Shown: positions 52,201 through 64,000, numbered from the stretch's first letter. The stretch: DNA of 64,000 nt from Inonotus obliquus (GCA_032164295.1 JAJHTX010000003.1:2170001-2234000), one strand, 5' to 3'. Numbers and translations are program-made. Notes: a model not told the origin generated them from the sequence alone.

Positions 52201-52664
52201 CGTGACGAGAGCGAAGCTCAAGGCGGCTATTGGTAGGTACTTTCTTTGAGTCCGTGTGGTTGGAATCTCATGTTTTGGGAAAGATACGCTGCAGTCTGAT
52301 GACTCTATGAACCAGACGGCTGTATTCATCAAGAGTGCAGCAAGCTCAGGAACTATTGACTTATCGGACCTAGTCGACGAGGCAGCGATTCAGCTGCGAA
52401 AAGAGATACCCCAAGAACTCGTTGTCAAGATGTTCCAGAAAATGGTTTGAATATCTATCGCTCAGAATTTCTGGCTCATACTGATTACTATGACAGAACA
52501 TGCGGTATATCTTCTTCACGCGTTTCGGAAAACTGGAGGGAATCGTCACAAAGGCAGACATCGTCACCCTGATGAGCTCACATGTCCCTTTTGTTGGTGC
52601 ACTTGCGCGCGATGAATCCCATCCCAACTTGAATGATTCCCAAATTCTCTTCGAAGCTAGATAG
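49273..52664 (+). CDS. CLC-family voltage-gated chloride transporter
   Basis: Multi-pass membrane Cl- channel or Cl-/H+ exchanger, probably of an internal compartment. A short first exon (49273-49289) joins in phase to 49332, and the conserved core begins around SFHGIRGLLLPLLE. Family motifs: FHTGIPEIKAILGGY (the GSGIP-type selectivity region), SVGKEGPLVHISCC with the gating Glu, FGSPLGGVLFGLEEL, and helices such as LEVIGATAFTAGVSYL. After the membrane part (about 51880) comes a cytosolic tail with CBS-domain features, ending KLEGIVTKADIVTLM and a stop at 52664. More than ten short introns. The gating glutamate suggests exchanger activity; this is inference from family knowledge. Confidence 0.88.
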
Positions 52665-52990
52665 ACTTCTGCATATTTTCTCGGTAATTTATAAACTTAT
52701 AGGCTTTCAGTAGAATATCAGTGACCGAGACGGGTTAGATAGGCGCCGATTTCTGTTTCATGTCTTCAAGACAGAAGTGGGTTATCAATATTTCGGTTCG
52801 CATATCGTTGAATATTGTGGCTATTTGTTACTATATTTGGAAGGCTGACTCACGCGTGCCTCCTGACTACGTAGCCACGTCGCGTATGTAATATGTAAGA
52901 CGCGTCTCGACACTCGCAGTAAAACGACGGTTCGAGTTCCCCACACAAACACACCAAACTCACGCAAGACTATCCAATAAACGAACGAAG
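52665..52990. promoter_or_regulatory. Intergenic, upstream of the coiled-coil gene
   Basis: 326 nt between two plus-strand genes. No specific element identified. Confidence 0.3.
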
Positions 52991-54343
52991 ATGAGCCTTC
53001 GGGGGCGAAAAGTGCCTTCAGGATCCGTCAGAGGACGAAAGACAATGTCGAGTTTGGGACAGGAGCTGGATGGCGGTAACGACGGTAGCGACGCCTCAGG
53101 CTCAGGGATGCACTCTCTCGCTCACGAGCTGGCAGTGGCTCTCATGCCAGAACCAAGCGCAGGCTCCAAGATGCTACAAGAAGAATTCGGAATTGAATTT
53201 GATGAAGGGGCGGAGGGTATCGATGAACAGCCGCAACTATCAAGCAATGGACATGGAACGGGGAATTCACTTGCGGATGAGATTAACGGATATGATGGAG
53301 AGGAGGGGGATGATACAGTTGCTGCTGAAGGAGCACGGACACCAACACTTGAGAGTGGACCACATGTCAATGGCATCGACGCGCACTTTGGGTCTGGAGG
53401 TTCTTCAGGGAAGAAATCGCAGGCGAAACAACAACCCATGCAAGATCCTATGGACATCCTCGCTCGAGATTTAGAATCTACAGACAAATTCCTAAAGCAA
53501 CTGCGACACATCGACGCCGACGCGTCCCAACACCCTTCTCAGCAATCAATCGAGAAATTCGCGTCTGAGGTTATTAGACACATAGATGACGCAGTTCGGG
53601 ATCGTGAGGGCCAGGTTCGAGAGTTATTAGAATACGAAAGGGAGTTTAGAAAGATTTCGGGAGAGGTTAATGGGAATGATATTCTGGGAAGGCTAGAACC
53701 TTTACAGGAGGTTGAAGGGTTGCTGGACAAGCCAGGACCTGCGGAAACTTCACGCCCAAATGGTGGCCCCCTGGATACTATACAGGAAGACGTTAGGTCT
53801 CATCGAAGAGCTTCATCCATCGACTGGGAGACAAACCCAGATGATAATCTTCTTGGAGATGGTGAAGACGACACGCTAAACGACGACTTCGACGTGGCCT
53901 CACCAATGAAGGACTCCTTTGTTGTACTACCTCCACCTCCCACCACTGGTCCTCCTACCGTCGCCAGGCTAATACCCGAACTCGTCCACGTCCGAGCACT
54001 GACCACCACCCTCGCGAGTTCTCTAACAGCCATCTCCGAGCACGCACAAGTCAATGGTGCAGCCAACGCAGAGGCTGGTCGGAAGATTCGTGCACTCAAG
54101 AACAAACTTGGAGGATGGAGAGCAGAGTGGGATAGTGCGGAGCAGAGCCGGATTAAGATTGAGAGGTGGGAGGCTGGGTTGGCAGATGATGGTACATCAT
54201 CGGTTTCGGGGAATGGTGTGGTGATGCAGAATGGTGCGAGACGGTTTAATGCGAAACAGTTCACGGAGGAGCACCTGCGGGCGTTCGAGCTGGCTCTGGC
54301 GGATGCGGGTATGAAGACTCAGGCTATCATGGCGAAATCCTAA
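52991..54343 (+). CDS. Intronless acidic coiled-coil protein, unknown function
   Basis: I do not recognise the family. One uninterrupted frame of 450 residues. It starts SLRGRKVPSGSVRGRK, then long Ser/Gly/Glu-rich low-complexity sequence. A predicted helical region (about residues 150-225) contains LARDLESTDKFLKQLRHID and later VREREGQVRELLEYEREF-type heptads. A second Pro-rich spacer follows, then a helical C-terminal region (about residues 335-450) with LRAFELALADAGMKTQAIMA. No enzymatic motif. It is the only long intronless gene in a window where nearly every other gene has several introns. Composition resembles its neighbours, so recent transfer is not suggested. Confidence 0.85.
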   Translation: MSLRGRKVPSGSVRGRKTMSSLGQELDGGNDGSDASGSGMHSLAHELAVALMPEPSAGSKMLQEEFGIEFDEGAEGIDEQPQLSSNGHGTGNSLADEINGYDGEEGDDTVAAEGARTPTLESGPHVNGIDAHFGSGGSSGKKSQAKQQPMQDPMDILARDLESTDKFLKQLRHIDADASQHPSQQSIEKFASEVIRHIDDAVRDREGQVRELLEYEREFRKISGEVNGNDILGRLEPLQEVEGLLDKPGPAETSRPNGGPLDTIQEDVRSHRRASSIDWETNPDDNLLGDGEDDTLNDDFDVASPMKDSFVVLPPPPTTGPPTVARLIPELVHVRALTTTLASSLTAISEHAQVNGAANAEAGRKIRALKNKLGGWRAEWDSAEQSRIKIERWEAGLADDGTSSVSGNGVVMQNGARRFNAKQFTEEHLRAFELALADAGMKTQAIMAKS

Positions 54344-54931
54344 ATCCACCACTTTCTATGCCTGTCATTCTTTTGAAATATCATTCTTCTTTTTCACTAT
54401 TCTTGCATATTACTTACGGGCCCACGGAAATGGCTAGAGTTTTGGCGGTTACAAATTTGTCTCATTTCGTGGATACACACAACCCTTTTGCTTTGGCATA
54501 TAATACTTGCAACTCTGGTTAACGACACTAATATTTTTTCCCTGTCCTTTTGTTTGCACTTCTTCTGGCTTGCTTGACATGTTTCGCGGTGGTTACAGGA
54601 GGTATAACGGATGTCATTAATATTGTAATTCGAATATGAAAGCGATGAGATACAGTGTACTCGGTGAATATATGTTTCATGAAGCAGACCAAGGTGTAAG
54701 ATAGTTATTAGCGTGGAGATTAGCATAGAGCACCCCACAGAGCAGAGCACTCCGGATTCCTCCAAGTAAGGTGAGATATACCCGATTCGAGAACCGAGTT
54801 TATGTGGATTGGTAGGAGAGTAAGTTAGCCAGTTCAAATAACGGGACAGTGAACGATCAGGACTCTCCAACTCCACAAGCAAAAAATGTATGGCTACTCA
54901 CGGATTAAGTATAGACTCGTTTTCGTTAGCT
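54344..54931. other. Convergent intergenic region
   Basis: 588 nt between the convergent ends of the coiled-coil gene and the Fe2OG oxygenase gene. Small minus-strand frames have no domain. No gene supported. Confidence 0.45.
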
Positions 54932-57900
54932 TCAGGGTGACCCAGATAGATCAATAAAACCCAAACTCTTCCTCTTTGTTCCTGCAGAGATACTAGAGCT
55001 GGCAGGGGCGTTGGGCTCGGTGGCCGGAACTATTTGGGAGCGAGAAACCGCTTCGGAGGAACTTCCTGTATCCTGCGCCGTCGTCGTTTGTACTTCTTGC
55101 GCAGGCACCGATGTGGAAGGAGCCGAGGATGAATATGGCTTAGCAATGTTCGTGTAAGCCTGTTCGCCGGAAAGCGCTTTCAAAACATCGGGATATCTTG
55201 TACCCATGATAAGCTTGATAGCTGCGTCTCCCCCCAAACTGACTAAGAAACTCTTCGCTGCCTTCTGCCTTCCCTCCCAGGACTGAGCTGCGACTATATC
55301 TGCGTGCTTCGTCACCGCAAGCGTATACGGACTGCCGTGACGCATAGTTTCGACTTTCACGACATTTGTTGCATTGATAAGTCTTTGTTCCAAGTGCGTG
55401 CGTTCCTTCTGGCGGATTCGGAAATATTTCTTATCCAGCGTGGAAAACAAGAATGTATCCAATTCTTGACAGTACGTACAGCCGCAGCCGACCTTTTTTA
55501 CTGCATGATGTCGCATCTTTCCTTTCTTCGGGCCAAGCATGGAGCATAAGAATGTCTCTATCAAATAGTGGAAGAAGTCACCGAACGGATGATCGTTGAA
55601 GGGAGTGTTGTGCGAGTTGAGTAGACGCCGTAAAACAGGGACTAAGGGTAGGAAGTAATTCTTGAATTTGACTCCGGCTTCAGCTGTATCTCGGATGAGC
55701 GATTCGAAAAGCGTTCTACAGGCGGATGTCTGTTCCGTCAGAAAACAAACTTCGATAAACTCCTTGATCCGAGCAGAACTTGGAGAGGCTTGTTGTTTCG
55801 CTGGTTGGCTATAGTACGAATCAAATGTAGATTCGGGCACCTTCCATTGACGGGCAGCTAGCGTCAGGCAAGATTCGATTGTTTGTCGATATACGAGTTC
55901 TCCGGATGAGGTATCCAAGAATGCCTCTCTTTCCTCGTGTAAGGCTCTAACGAAAGCCATCAGGAACTGAAATATGGAATGGCATCGCACTAGCTGCGGC
56001 TGTATACTATAATGATGGTGTAAGAATAAGCGGATAGAGATTTCATGTCAGGCGTACCTTCCAGCAAAATATTGCAACCCATTCGATTTCAGTACACTGA
56101 TGTATATCGGCACATCATCTTTTATGGGAGTTTTCAAAGAGCCAAGAGCCAACGCCCTCTGCTGATCACACCAGGCGGATACTCCAGGTTTGTCGTTCTC
56201 CGCTTTGACTCTGCTAGAGGTACGGTTGATAATCTCCATTTGGTCCTTCAATGACCGGCAACCAGCGATTGCCTTCTCGAACCTGAATTTTTCCATCAGT
56301 CTTGTGACAGAAACAAAAGAACCAAAGCTCACAAAGGTCGCAGTTTATCGAAGCCGAACAACTCTAGAGCGGTAGTGAGGCTGCCCTCTCCGATCAGGCT
56401 CATGTTTCCGTCCACTCCAATCTTATAGGCGATTTTCAGCCACATGTCCGCATCCTTCCATTGTAGGGCCAATGCAAGCATATAAGCGGTAGTATCCCGC
56501 TCATTTCCTACACTGCGTTGAACGCTGTATGAATCCAAGCGCTCGACGACATAGTTTGTGAAGTCACGATCCGCAGAGGTTGGCTGGCTAGAATCGCGTA
56601 ATTTTAGCTGCGAGATGGCATACTTAACGCCTCCAGCGCGAAGGAGTAGGCAGTGTGCGTCTGCTTTGAGATATAGCAGAATAACAACACGATGGTACCC
56701 TGATGATGATTCAGCAAATCAATTCGTTCAAAACAAGGAAGGCTCATTACAATACTCAACAGATCCGGGAGCCTATATAATGTATTAGAAAACAGCACAG
56801 ATATGAGATTCGAAACGCTGAACTTACATTACCCTGGTACCCTTCATAGTCCTGGTCATCAGGCTCTTCGCCACTAAATGGATCCTCTGGGATGAGTTCT
56901 TCGGTGTCAAGAACGATCTCCCCCTTGTCCAGTAGTTGATTGCCATCAAGGTCTACTAGCGATGAGATTTTGGTTGTTCTCCCCTCTTCTTCACCCATAG
57001 AGGGCATTCCGCCGTCATCGTCACTATACTCATCATAGTAACAACGCATTCGTTTGTGGTAGCCACCGTAACCGAAATCATCATCGGTATATCCAACGAC
57101 ATGGCATTCCAGCTCAGCTAAGCCAATAGCTACACCATTCTCTTCAGCAACTCGACGGAGTATTCTAACTCGTTGAGCATCATGGCCCTTAAGAGCCTTC
57201 TCACCCAATCCTAAGTCGACTTGACTGTACTTATGGTCAAGCACATACGCAATCTGTCGCGGTGCGCTGGCGTAGCCTTTTTTGGACCACTTTTGAAAGA
57301 CGCCTCTGAATCTGTCTATGACGGGAGTGGCAGAAGGGGCAGAGGGTAACGGGAAAGATGTCTCTTGTTGTATTAGGTTGTACGACAATGCAAGTCGGTA
57401 GCCTGACGTGATCGGCTTCACTTCGTGGACGACATCGGCATACCAGGTAAGCATTGAAGTTGCAAAACCGTCAGACGAAAAATCGAAAACCTGCTTCTCC
57501 GAACCATGAGAGACATGAACCTGCCCTCCTGTATAGAAAGATGGAAGGACAACGACAATAGTGGCAAACATTCCAGGAGCTTTCTCGGTACTGCGGCAAC
57601 GCAAAGTGAGAACAAGCCCCTACTATATTCAAATTATACGTACTCTTGGTGCGGAAGAAAGCTGTAGTGGAAGACTGCAGTTAGTTCTGCAAGGAGATTT
57701 CTACAAGCGCAACTCACTGGGATCCGGCCTCGTACAATAACAACTTGTACAATTCGCACTTGGGAGGCTTGGAGCTGGGCAACACGCCGAGCTCTGTACA
57801 AGCAATCCTAGCCACGGTGTCTACGAAGGGGACCCATGCAGGATTCATGAATGTAATCCTGTCCTCAGGCTCGATTTCCCATGTATGTCGCACGTTCGTA

Positions 57901-58481
57901 TCCACAACGAGTCGATCACCATGTCCAAAGGGTGCCTGCGCCGCAATTCCCTTTATACTTTGCGCATCGCGTTCGCTCAACGGAAGGCCAATTGGGCCCA
58001 AGGGAGCAATTGCAAGACCAGGATTCGGTGCATCTGCTACTTTTGATGCAAACGAGAATCTCCCCTTCAGATCAGTATTGCTCGAAAATGCATCCGTTAA
58101 ATCAGACTGCAGATAATTCCGGATGAAACGTATGCGTGAGGATTCACCAGACATGAGGCTTACTGTCAGATCACCAGCTACAGGACACTTTGAAGTTCCT
58201 TTGTCTTCATCGTCGTCATCGCCATCGTCTTCATCTTCTTCGTCATTATCGTCTCCGTCTTCTTCGTCGCTACCATCCTCGGCTTCGTCGGCTTCGCTTC
58301 CATCCTCTTCTTTCGTTCTTCCGTTTTCGCTGGACTTTGTCTCGTCACATATCGGTAATTTTGACGTTGGGTTGCCGGCAGGGGAGCTTTGCTCCTTTGC
58401 GGACTCATCAATGGATGTACTAGCCATAAGTAAGTGGAGGACGTCTGTCTGAAAGTCGTCGTGAGCTACTGGAGTAGTCAT
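54932..58481 (-). CDS. Large Fe(II)/2-oxoglutarate oxygenase family protein
   Basis: Putative iron-dependent dioxygenase with a long C-terminal extension. From the Met at 58481 the N-terminus is low complexity with a long Asp/Glu run (about residues 55-95). The Fe2OG domain follows: RFIRNYLQSDLTD, KPPKCELYKLLLYEAGS, the iron HxD in FLPHQDTEKAPGMFATIVVV, YTGGQVHVSHG, and the distal ligands HEVKPITSGYRLALSYNL. After acidic sequence and GYQGNAPGSVEYWYHRVVILL, over 500 residues of helical sequence continue through several exons to SLGFIDLSGSP. Junctions HF|LPH, HQ|DTEK and the 56330 and 56060 introns were checked in phase, so this is one gene of about 1,050-1,100 residues. Substrate unknown; the tail contains Cys pairs (KKVGCGCTYCQEL). 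Confidence 0.82.
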
Positions 58482-58924
58482 TCGCGTTTAGGGCCGGTCC
58501 TGTGACAAAGCGCGTTTTCGCGACCGTCACGCATCACGCTTTCTACTCAGCCTTGACTCTGAACACGATTCGGGAGTAAAACTAGGAGAAAGCAAAATTA
58601 AGGTGCCTCCGAAACCCTGGGAGAAAAACCACGACTTTGCACTAGTTTCATGGATCTGAGACCTATAATTTTTCCGCCCACTGTACGAGGTGAGCTTGTT
58701 TTGCTCAAAGACTGCACCAAATGAAAGTAGTATCCGTTTCTTGTTTCGGGTCACTCACCCAATAAGCTTTCGCAACAGTGCATTCTTTCCCACCGTATTG
58801 ATTGTATCCGGCGGATTATAATGACTTCAAAGGATGTAGAACACCGACTCAAACCGCCTTGATAAGGGCGGCTGGGCCATCAGTGAGGCTACCTGCGATG
58901 CCTATAAGGTACATATCAAAGTCA
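58482..58924. other. Intergenic
   Basis: Between the start of the oxygenase gene and the downstream flank of MMS19. No gene supported; a minus-strand frame at 58527-58754 has no recognisable feature. Confidence 0.4.
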
Positions 58925-59010
58925 AGAAATCCCCCGAGACATGGCGCCTTCAAGGACAGCTGAAATGAGAATGCTTGCAGGCTTTGATGGATACTTGCAG
59001 CTGATGTATG
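58925..59010 (-). repeat. Degenerate copy of an MMS19 exon segment
   Basis: This stretch matches 59441-59525, inside the MMS19 gene, at roughly two thirds of positions by eye. Shared runs include gagagtgcttgca versus gagaatgcttgca. On the minus strand it reads ASILISAVLEGA compared with ASTLVSVALKNA in MMS19. It sits about 130 nt downstream of the MMS19 stop and is not joined to the gene by plausible splicing. Confidence 0.5.
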
Positions 59011-59145
59011 AGATGAGTTTTTTGATGATAACAGTGTATTTCAGACAGGGACCGGACGAGGTACGTCTCAATTTTTGACGTCTCAATTTTTGACGACTCC
59101 GATTGGATTCTCCCTCAGCTCCACACAATGCGAGTAGCCTGGAAG

Positions 59146-62100
59146 CTATCCTTTATATGCAAACCTGCAATGGCAAAGGGAGTTAGAGTCGCCTATTCCT
59201 AGCTTTCATACCACTCACCATGCTGCCCTTGCATCCACAGCCTCCTTCCTCACCATACGCTTTGGATCATCGAGTGCCTTCCCAAGATCACGGATAACTG
59301 AAGCCTTTAAAGGATGTAGGATGTCATACCGGACGGCTCTGGGAAGTACGCCTAAGCACTTGAGTGCAGCTACGCGCAAAGCCTACAAATTGTCAATTAA
59401 TGTCATGTAACACAAAGTTCGGGGCCGTGGTAAATACCATCGAGGAATCCTCCTGGGGAAGAGCATTCTTGAGGGCGACCGAAACGAGAGTGCTTGCATG
59501 CTCCTGAATAGGTACTTCAGCTCCTCCGGTAGCAACGGAAGATAGCGTGTTGATAATGCTTGTTCGAATTTCGCTACTGGGAAGATCGAGACCTCGAATC
59601 AGATGCGGCATCAACTAAAGAGACTGAGGTTAATTGGGGGTCTGTTGAGTCCCAAAACACTTTACTGCACCCTCGGAAGCTCGTTTGCATACACCGTTTT
59701 AGGCAGAGACGATATTAGCGAGCTGAGAGCAACCAGGTTGGACTGCTGTCGCTGCGGATCTAATTATGCACTTGAGAAATTTCACCATAACATAACTACT
59801 TGGCAATACGTACGCTCAGTCTCCTTTAAATTCCCCAAGATCTTCGGGAGTATAATCTTAAAGTACTTCTGCGCATAGAGAATCTGATAAATGCATTAGT
59901 CAAGATTTCCTCGCATTCGGGATCCAATGTGTACTTACTCTAATAACTGCGTGATTTGATTTTGTAAGAATGTCATCGCCTCCGCTTGCGATTTCACCAA
60001 CAACTCTCGCAGCATCCCAACCCACGTCTATGTCTCCAAAAACCGACTGCAATGAATCAACGAAACTAACTACTGTAGGGTGATTGAGCAAGACCAGAGC
60101 TTTCGCTATCTAATAGCAATGTGTTAGCTCGGGCCTATAATCAGCGAGCAGGACATTCTTTCGCTCACCCAGAGCCAGGTTTGGATAGCATTGCGCCTTC
60201 GCCTTACGGATACCTCCGCCCTCGAGATTTCTTCATGAAAGACATGTTCTAATTGTCTCGAAATGAATGGAGAAAACCCTTGTTGATCCTGTCAGAATTC
60301 GACCGGGTGTGGAGAAAGCAAGACGTACTCTCTGAGTTTTTGTTTAACAAAGAAGCCAGAAGGTGATTCAATGGGCGTCGTTGACAATCACTTTCCGAGC
60401 TGCCCAATATCCAATCTTGGATGCTGGTAAGCGCCTCATTGGGCTCAAGCTCAGGTAAGAGAATCTTGGGAAGCGAACTGATTCAGATATGGAATGAAAA
60501 AAAGAAGGAATCAGACTACATTTCTCTGGAATGCCACGAAAGCGGCTGATAGAAGAACCACAGTGTCCCTTACAGATGTGGACGATCCGACCTGACGCTT
60601 GCATCAGTATCGGTTGAGTAAATCCAAACGAAATATTAATATCATACCCTGAACGGTAGGAAAGCCATATCTACGGGGAACGCATGGTGTCTGCCACATA
60701 GTGGTTCCGGTATTCCTTCGAAATAGGCTGAATGCAAGTCAAGAGCCAGTTTACGTTGTCGACTACAATAGATTGGTCAGCGTCCCTTCATACAAAAAAA
60801 TGAATAACCCTCCCAACGTACTCCACAGATACAATCCGGACAATCGATGAAATGATTTGCCCGGAAGTTTCAAGCAACTTCGAGTGCAAATTGCTGGAGC
60901 TCGGCTGATCGACCGTTAAAGACAGGTAAATGAACAGGCTATACAATCGTGGTACTAGACGGTCGATATATTTAGGAATATCCGCGTGGTTCGCGTTGAC
61001 TTTGAGTTCAACCACAGAAGCCAAAGTCTTTAAAATGCCATGGGCATAAGCTATTCGGGGGTCCGAGTCTTCGCTCTCCTCCAAACCACCTGTGGGATCA
61101 CAGACAATATCAAGCTTTGTCGTGAGGCGTACGACAAATGTCTCGAATAATGCGGCCGGGACACATAATTTAGCCAGAAGGTGAAGCGTCCTCCAGCACT
61201 TTGTTCTCTCTCGATGAGCGTCGCGGAGCGGTGGCGAATCTGGCAGGGAACTGAAGAGAAGAGGGAGTGTGTACTCTTCTACTACCTTCGAGTTTCTGTC
61301 TGCTATCGTAACGAGAACACCAAGTGCGTCGTCACTAAAAGTAGTGAGAGTCAATCGATTGCACAAGCACGAAGCGTCTTACCTTGCAACGTCCGCCTCA
61401 TCGGCATCTGACTGTAACAGTTCATTGATATTGCTAACGATGTATACAAGCTCTTCGTCGGTCAAGACATCGCACATTTGCGAAAGCTTTTTGATGCCTT
61501 CGAGCGACGCCTCGTAGCCGCTTGGATTCTTCGTTCCCGATATGAACGCACCAAGCACGTCGTCCTTGAACTCTAAGACTTGGCCCTGAAGGCCATAGTC
61601 ATCTAGCACGTTCCGCTTTGCCTCGACGGCGCCGATGATTATGCAAAGCAAAGTCAGAATCTGAGGACGATGGGCAAGTTCGCCAGGATCTCGAAATAGT
61701 TTCATCAAGTGAGGTATGGTACGTGATAGAACAAACTTCGAAACGTTTCCTATGAGTGAACATCGGTTAGGATGGATAAGGTGACTAGAGTAAAACATAC
61801 TAGTTGTCCCAACAAGCGAGGCCAAAACTTTAGTAGCCGGCACAGCTTGGTTCTTCTCTGGCTCATTCATGAGTTCCAAGCATTCTTTGCAGATATCGGC
61901 AACGAGTCCCGTAGGCTCATCCGTGGCTACCCCTTCATTTCCACTGGAATCGTAGGTCGTCTGAATGAGTGCCTGTGTTGTTATCAAAGCTTCTCCCTCG
62001 ATCTCTGGATTGACAGGTTGGAACACCTATTGCTCGTCAGCACAGAGGTCATTGATCACTCCGTGCAGCATACCTCCATCTTCAGGAAGTTCCAGAGCTT

Positions 62101-63412
62101 TATCGAGAACTTGCCTGTCACGACTGAACCATAAACGGGTATGCACAGCGCAATAGTTTCGATTATGTCTTTCTTAACAAAGCCAGATGACGCGTTATTC
62201 GTTGATGTATAGGCTCAGATAACAACTCACTTTCGTTGTGGGTGAACCTCCCAGCAATTTATCTAGAAAGAGAGATATCGCCAGTTCTCCGAATAAAGGA
62301 GACGAGCTCATGCACAATCTTCAGAGAGATATAAGGTGCTTCCATATTTCGGAGTATTGAGCTATCCACTTACCTCAGCGCGCCCTTGAGATCATCAGAC
62401 GTGATCCCATAGGGATCATCAGCTGGAGGTTTGAAAGTTATAGGAAAGTAGCAAAATATGATGTTGAACATTGCCTAGGTCATCGATGAGAGCAACATAC
62501 TAGACGGACAAAGGGTGGCTTACCTCAACATGGCGTGAAATGTCAAATTCTATGCAAATGACGCGATCTATTGAGAAAGCGACGAGTAGATTTCGTGGAT
62601 CCTTCTCCCCGTCGACAAGGTTTGTATATCCAGAAAGGAAATCATCCCCGATACCTTGCAGAGCTACACTGGCAGTCAGCAAGCCTTTACTGAGTTAAAC
62701 CTCGCAGAGTAGCAGTACCACTTCGATGACGAGCCATCAAACAATCCAAGATCTCGAAGACCAAATAGCGGGTCGACTGATTGAGTTGCTTCATATCGAC
62801 TTGCGCGAACAATCTAGTCACCCATTTCAGGTCCAGCGTGATTCACATATTAGAAGTATGCTTACGATTTAACGGTATCGACAGCATCTGCGTCAGAATA
62901 AGTCGTTAAGGACGATAGAGAGACAAGCCCCTTGAGTGCAGGTATCACAGTCTCAGGATCCTCTAGTTTCCCTACATAGAACGTCACCAAGACGCTAGCT
63001 ACGTGCATTTCGTCGGGATACAAGGTCTACGAATAGCGGATAAATGCTGACTTGCTTGCCGATTTATCTTTTCCGGCGGACAACGTTCAACAACTCGAGA
63101 AAGTAGGTCCACCCCTGGAAGCGCGTGGGCAAAACAAAACAAATTCTCTATTCAGCAAGACCTTTCGAGTATACTTACGCTGATGTTTGAAGCTCACCTT
63201 TTGATCTAATAACGTCCTCCTCCGATGTTAAATATTCGCCCAAGGCTTTCACAACCTCGAGGAGTGTGGCCCGTCCGGATGAGATATCTGACCCACAACT
63301 CGATATTCCACTTAGACGGAATGTGACTGGCCTTACCTGCTACTAGCTCTGCTATATCATCCTCGCGCCCCGATGCGATCCAGGTGCGCACATGCCGTTC
63401 GGTTGACTCCAT
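59146..63412 (-). CDS. MMS19: MMS19, cytosolic Fe-S targeting complex
   Basis: HEAT-repeat adaptor that hands Fe-S clusters to nuclear enzymes such as DNA polymerases and XPD. The N-terminus from the Met at 63412 reads ESTERHVRTWIASGREDDI, then ALKGLVSLSSLTTYSDADAV, FEILDCLMARHRS and the family signature CYFPITFKPPADDPYG at about 62430. The middle and C-terminal HEAT helices include LLCIIIGAVEAKRNVLDDYG and LPHLIRGLDLPSSEIRTSI. The highly conserved end RKEAVDARAAW is present, completed by a last short exon that ends in a stop at 59146. About twenty introns; only the main ones were checked for phase. It is divergent from NDUFAF7 across only 125 nt. Confidence 0.88.
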
Positions 63413-63537
63413 GAGCGATGAAAGTGGTCGTGGGCGACAAATCCAAGTTGTATGCGAGAAGAAAATATGACTCGTGATCGACGTCTCCTTGCCAAACCAG
63501 GACTTTCCCTGACTTCCACCTGCCCATAGGCTGAGCT

Positions 63538-64000
63538 CATGCTTATAGCACGATGGGTAGCTCGAACACCATTCAGACGAGCATCTTGCGCTGTGCCTGT
63601 CGGTCGTCGTGCTCGAATTAACTTCCGGACTTATGCCTCCGAGTCGCCACCTACCTCATCGCCATCGCAGAAAACTAGACGCAATGAGAAGATAGACTAC
63701 AACACCAGGCCAGAGGACTCATCAGCAACGACTAGTGACCATGTCAACTACAGAATTGTCACAGCAAATGACCTTGAGAGCTACTATGAGCCTCCACGAC
63801 ATGTGAAGATGCTTGTACGCGATTACATCGAAGATGCGTTGTACAACCCGAATTATGGCTATTTTCCAAGGCAGGCCATCGTCTTCACGGGCCTGGGCGA
63901 TGAAGTCGATTTCAACAAGATACGGGATGGAAATGAGTTTCAGGAAATCGTAGCGAATCGTTATGGAGCTTATGGAAAGGATGGAGACGGGCCAGGTAGA
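63538..64000 (+). CDS. NDUFAF7 / MidA homologue, partial (5' part)
   Basis: Mitochondrial protein arginine methyltransferase required for complex I assembly (family DUF185/MidA). The N-terminus is Arg/Ala-rich without acidic residues (LIARWVARTPFRRASCA), a typical mitochondrial targeting peptide. The conserved core starts NDLESYYEPPRHVKMLVRDY and continues DALYNPNYGYFPRQA. The frame is open, without introns, to the right edge of the window, so the methyltransferase motifs lie outside. The Met at 63538 is the first in frame and gives the presequence. Confidence 0.88.

Noticed and set aside
52860..52990. tRNA-like GGTTCGAGTTCC string
   Set aside because: No matching acceptor or anticodon stems nearby; chance match.

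Overview
The window is nuclear DNA of a filamentous basidiomycete, most likely an Agaricomycete. Genes are tightly packed on both strands and cut by many 45-65 nt GT-AG introns. The gene content is that of a mushroom-forming fungus: a Slt2-type MAP kinase, a LIM-RhoGAP, a Zn2Cys6 regulator, a large Fe(II)/2-oxoglutarate oxygenase and an amidase-signature enzyme. There are no operons, CRISPR arrays or recognisable tRNA genes. Gene models were spliced by hand from reading phase and splice sites, so multi-exon spans are more certain than individual internal junctions.

Left part (1-8.5 kb): a partial unknown gene, the 21 kDa subunit of mitochondrial complex I, a Gfo/Idh/MocA dehydrogenase, the splicing factor U2AF large subunit, and an intact 12-exon amidase.

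Accessory island (8.5-18.9 kb): the 3' half of the amidase plus about 1 kb of its downstream DNA is repeated at 12.5-14.9 kb as a broken copy, and a third, much older amidase relic lies inverted at about 15.8-17.3 kb. Between the first two copies is the most unusual gene of the window. It joins a pierisin/scabin-like ADP-ribosyltransferase domain to four hemopexin-like repeats, with further in-phase exons upstream. The only clear housekeeping gene in this decayed stretch is COX23.

Middle (18.9-44 kb): a Zn2Cys6 transcription factor; divergent ribosomal protein genes RPS15 and RPP2, RPS15 carrying coding exons of 3, 9 and 10 nt; relics including a NACHT fragment; a LIM-RhoGAP (Rga1-like); a small W/Y/H-rich membrane protein; an isopenicillin-N-synthase-like oxygenase; an SLC35F-type transporter; the Fe-S scaffold NBP35; and the Slt2/Mpk1 MAP kinase with a long C-terminal tail.

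Right part (44-64 kb): symplekin, V-ATPase subunit G, a CLC chloride transporter, an intronless coiled-coil protein, a very long Fe2OG oxygenase family protein, MMS19 of the cytosolic Fe-S targeting complex, and the start of NDUFAF7 (complex I assembly). Several genes share pathways without being an obvious cluster: NBP35 and MMS19 (cytosolic Fe-S assembly), the 21 kDa subunit and NDUFAF7 (complex I), RhoGAP and Slt2 (cell wall and polarity).
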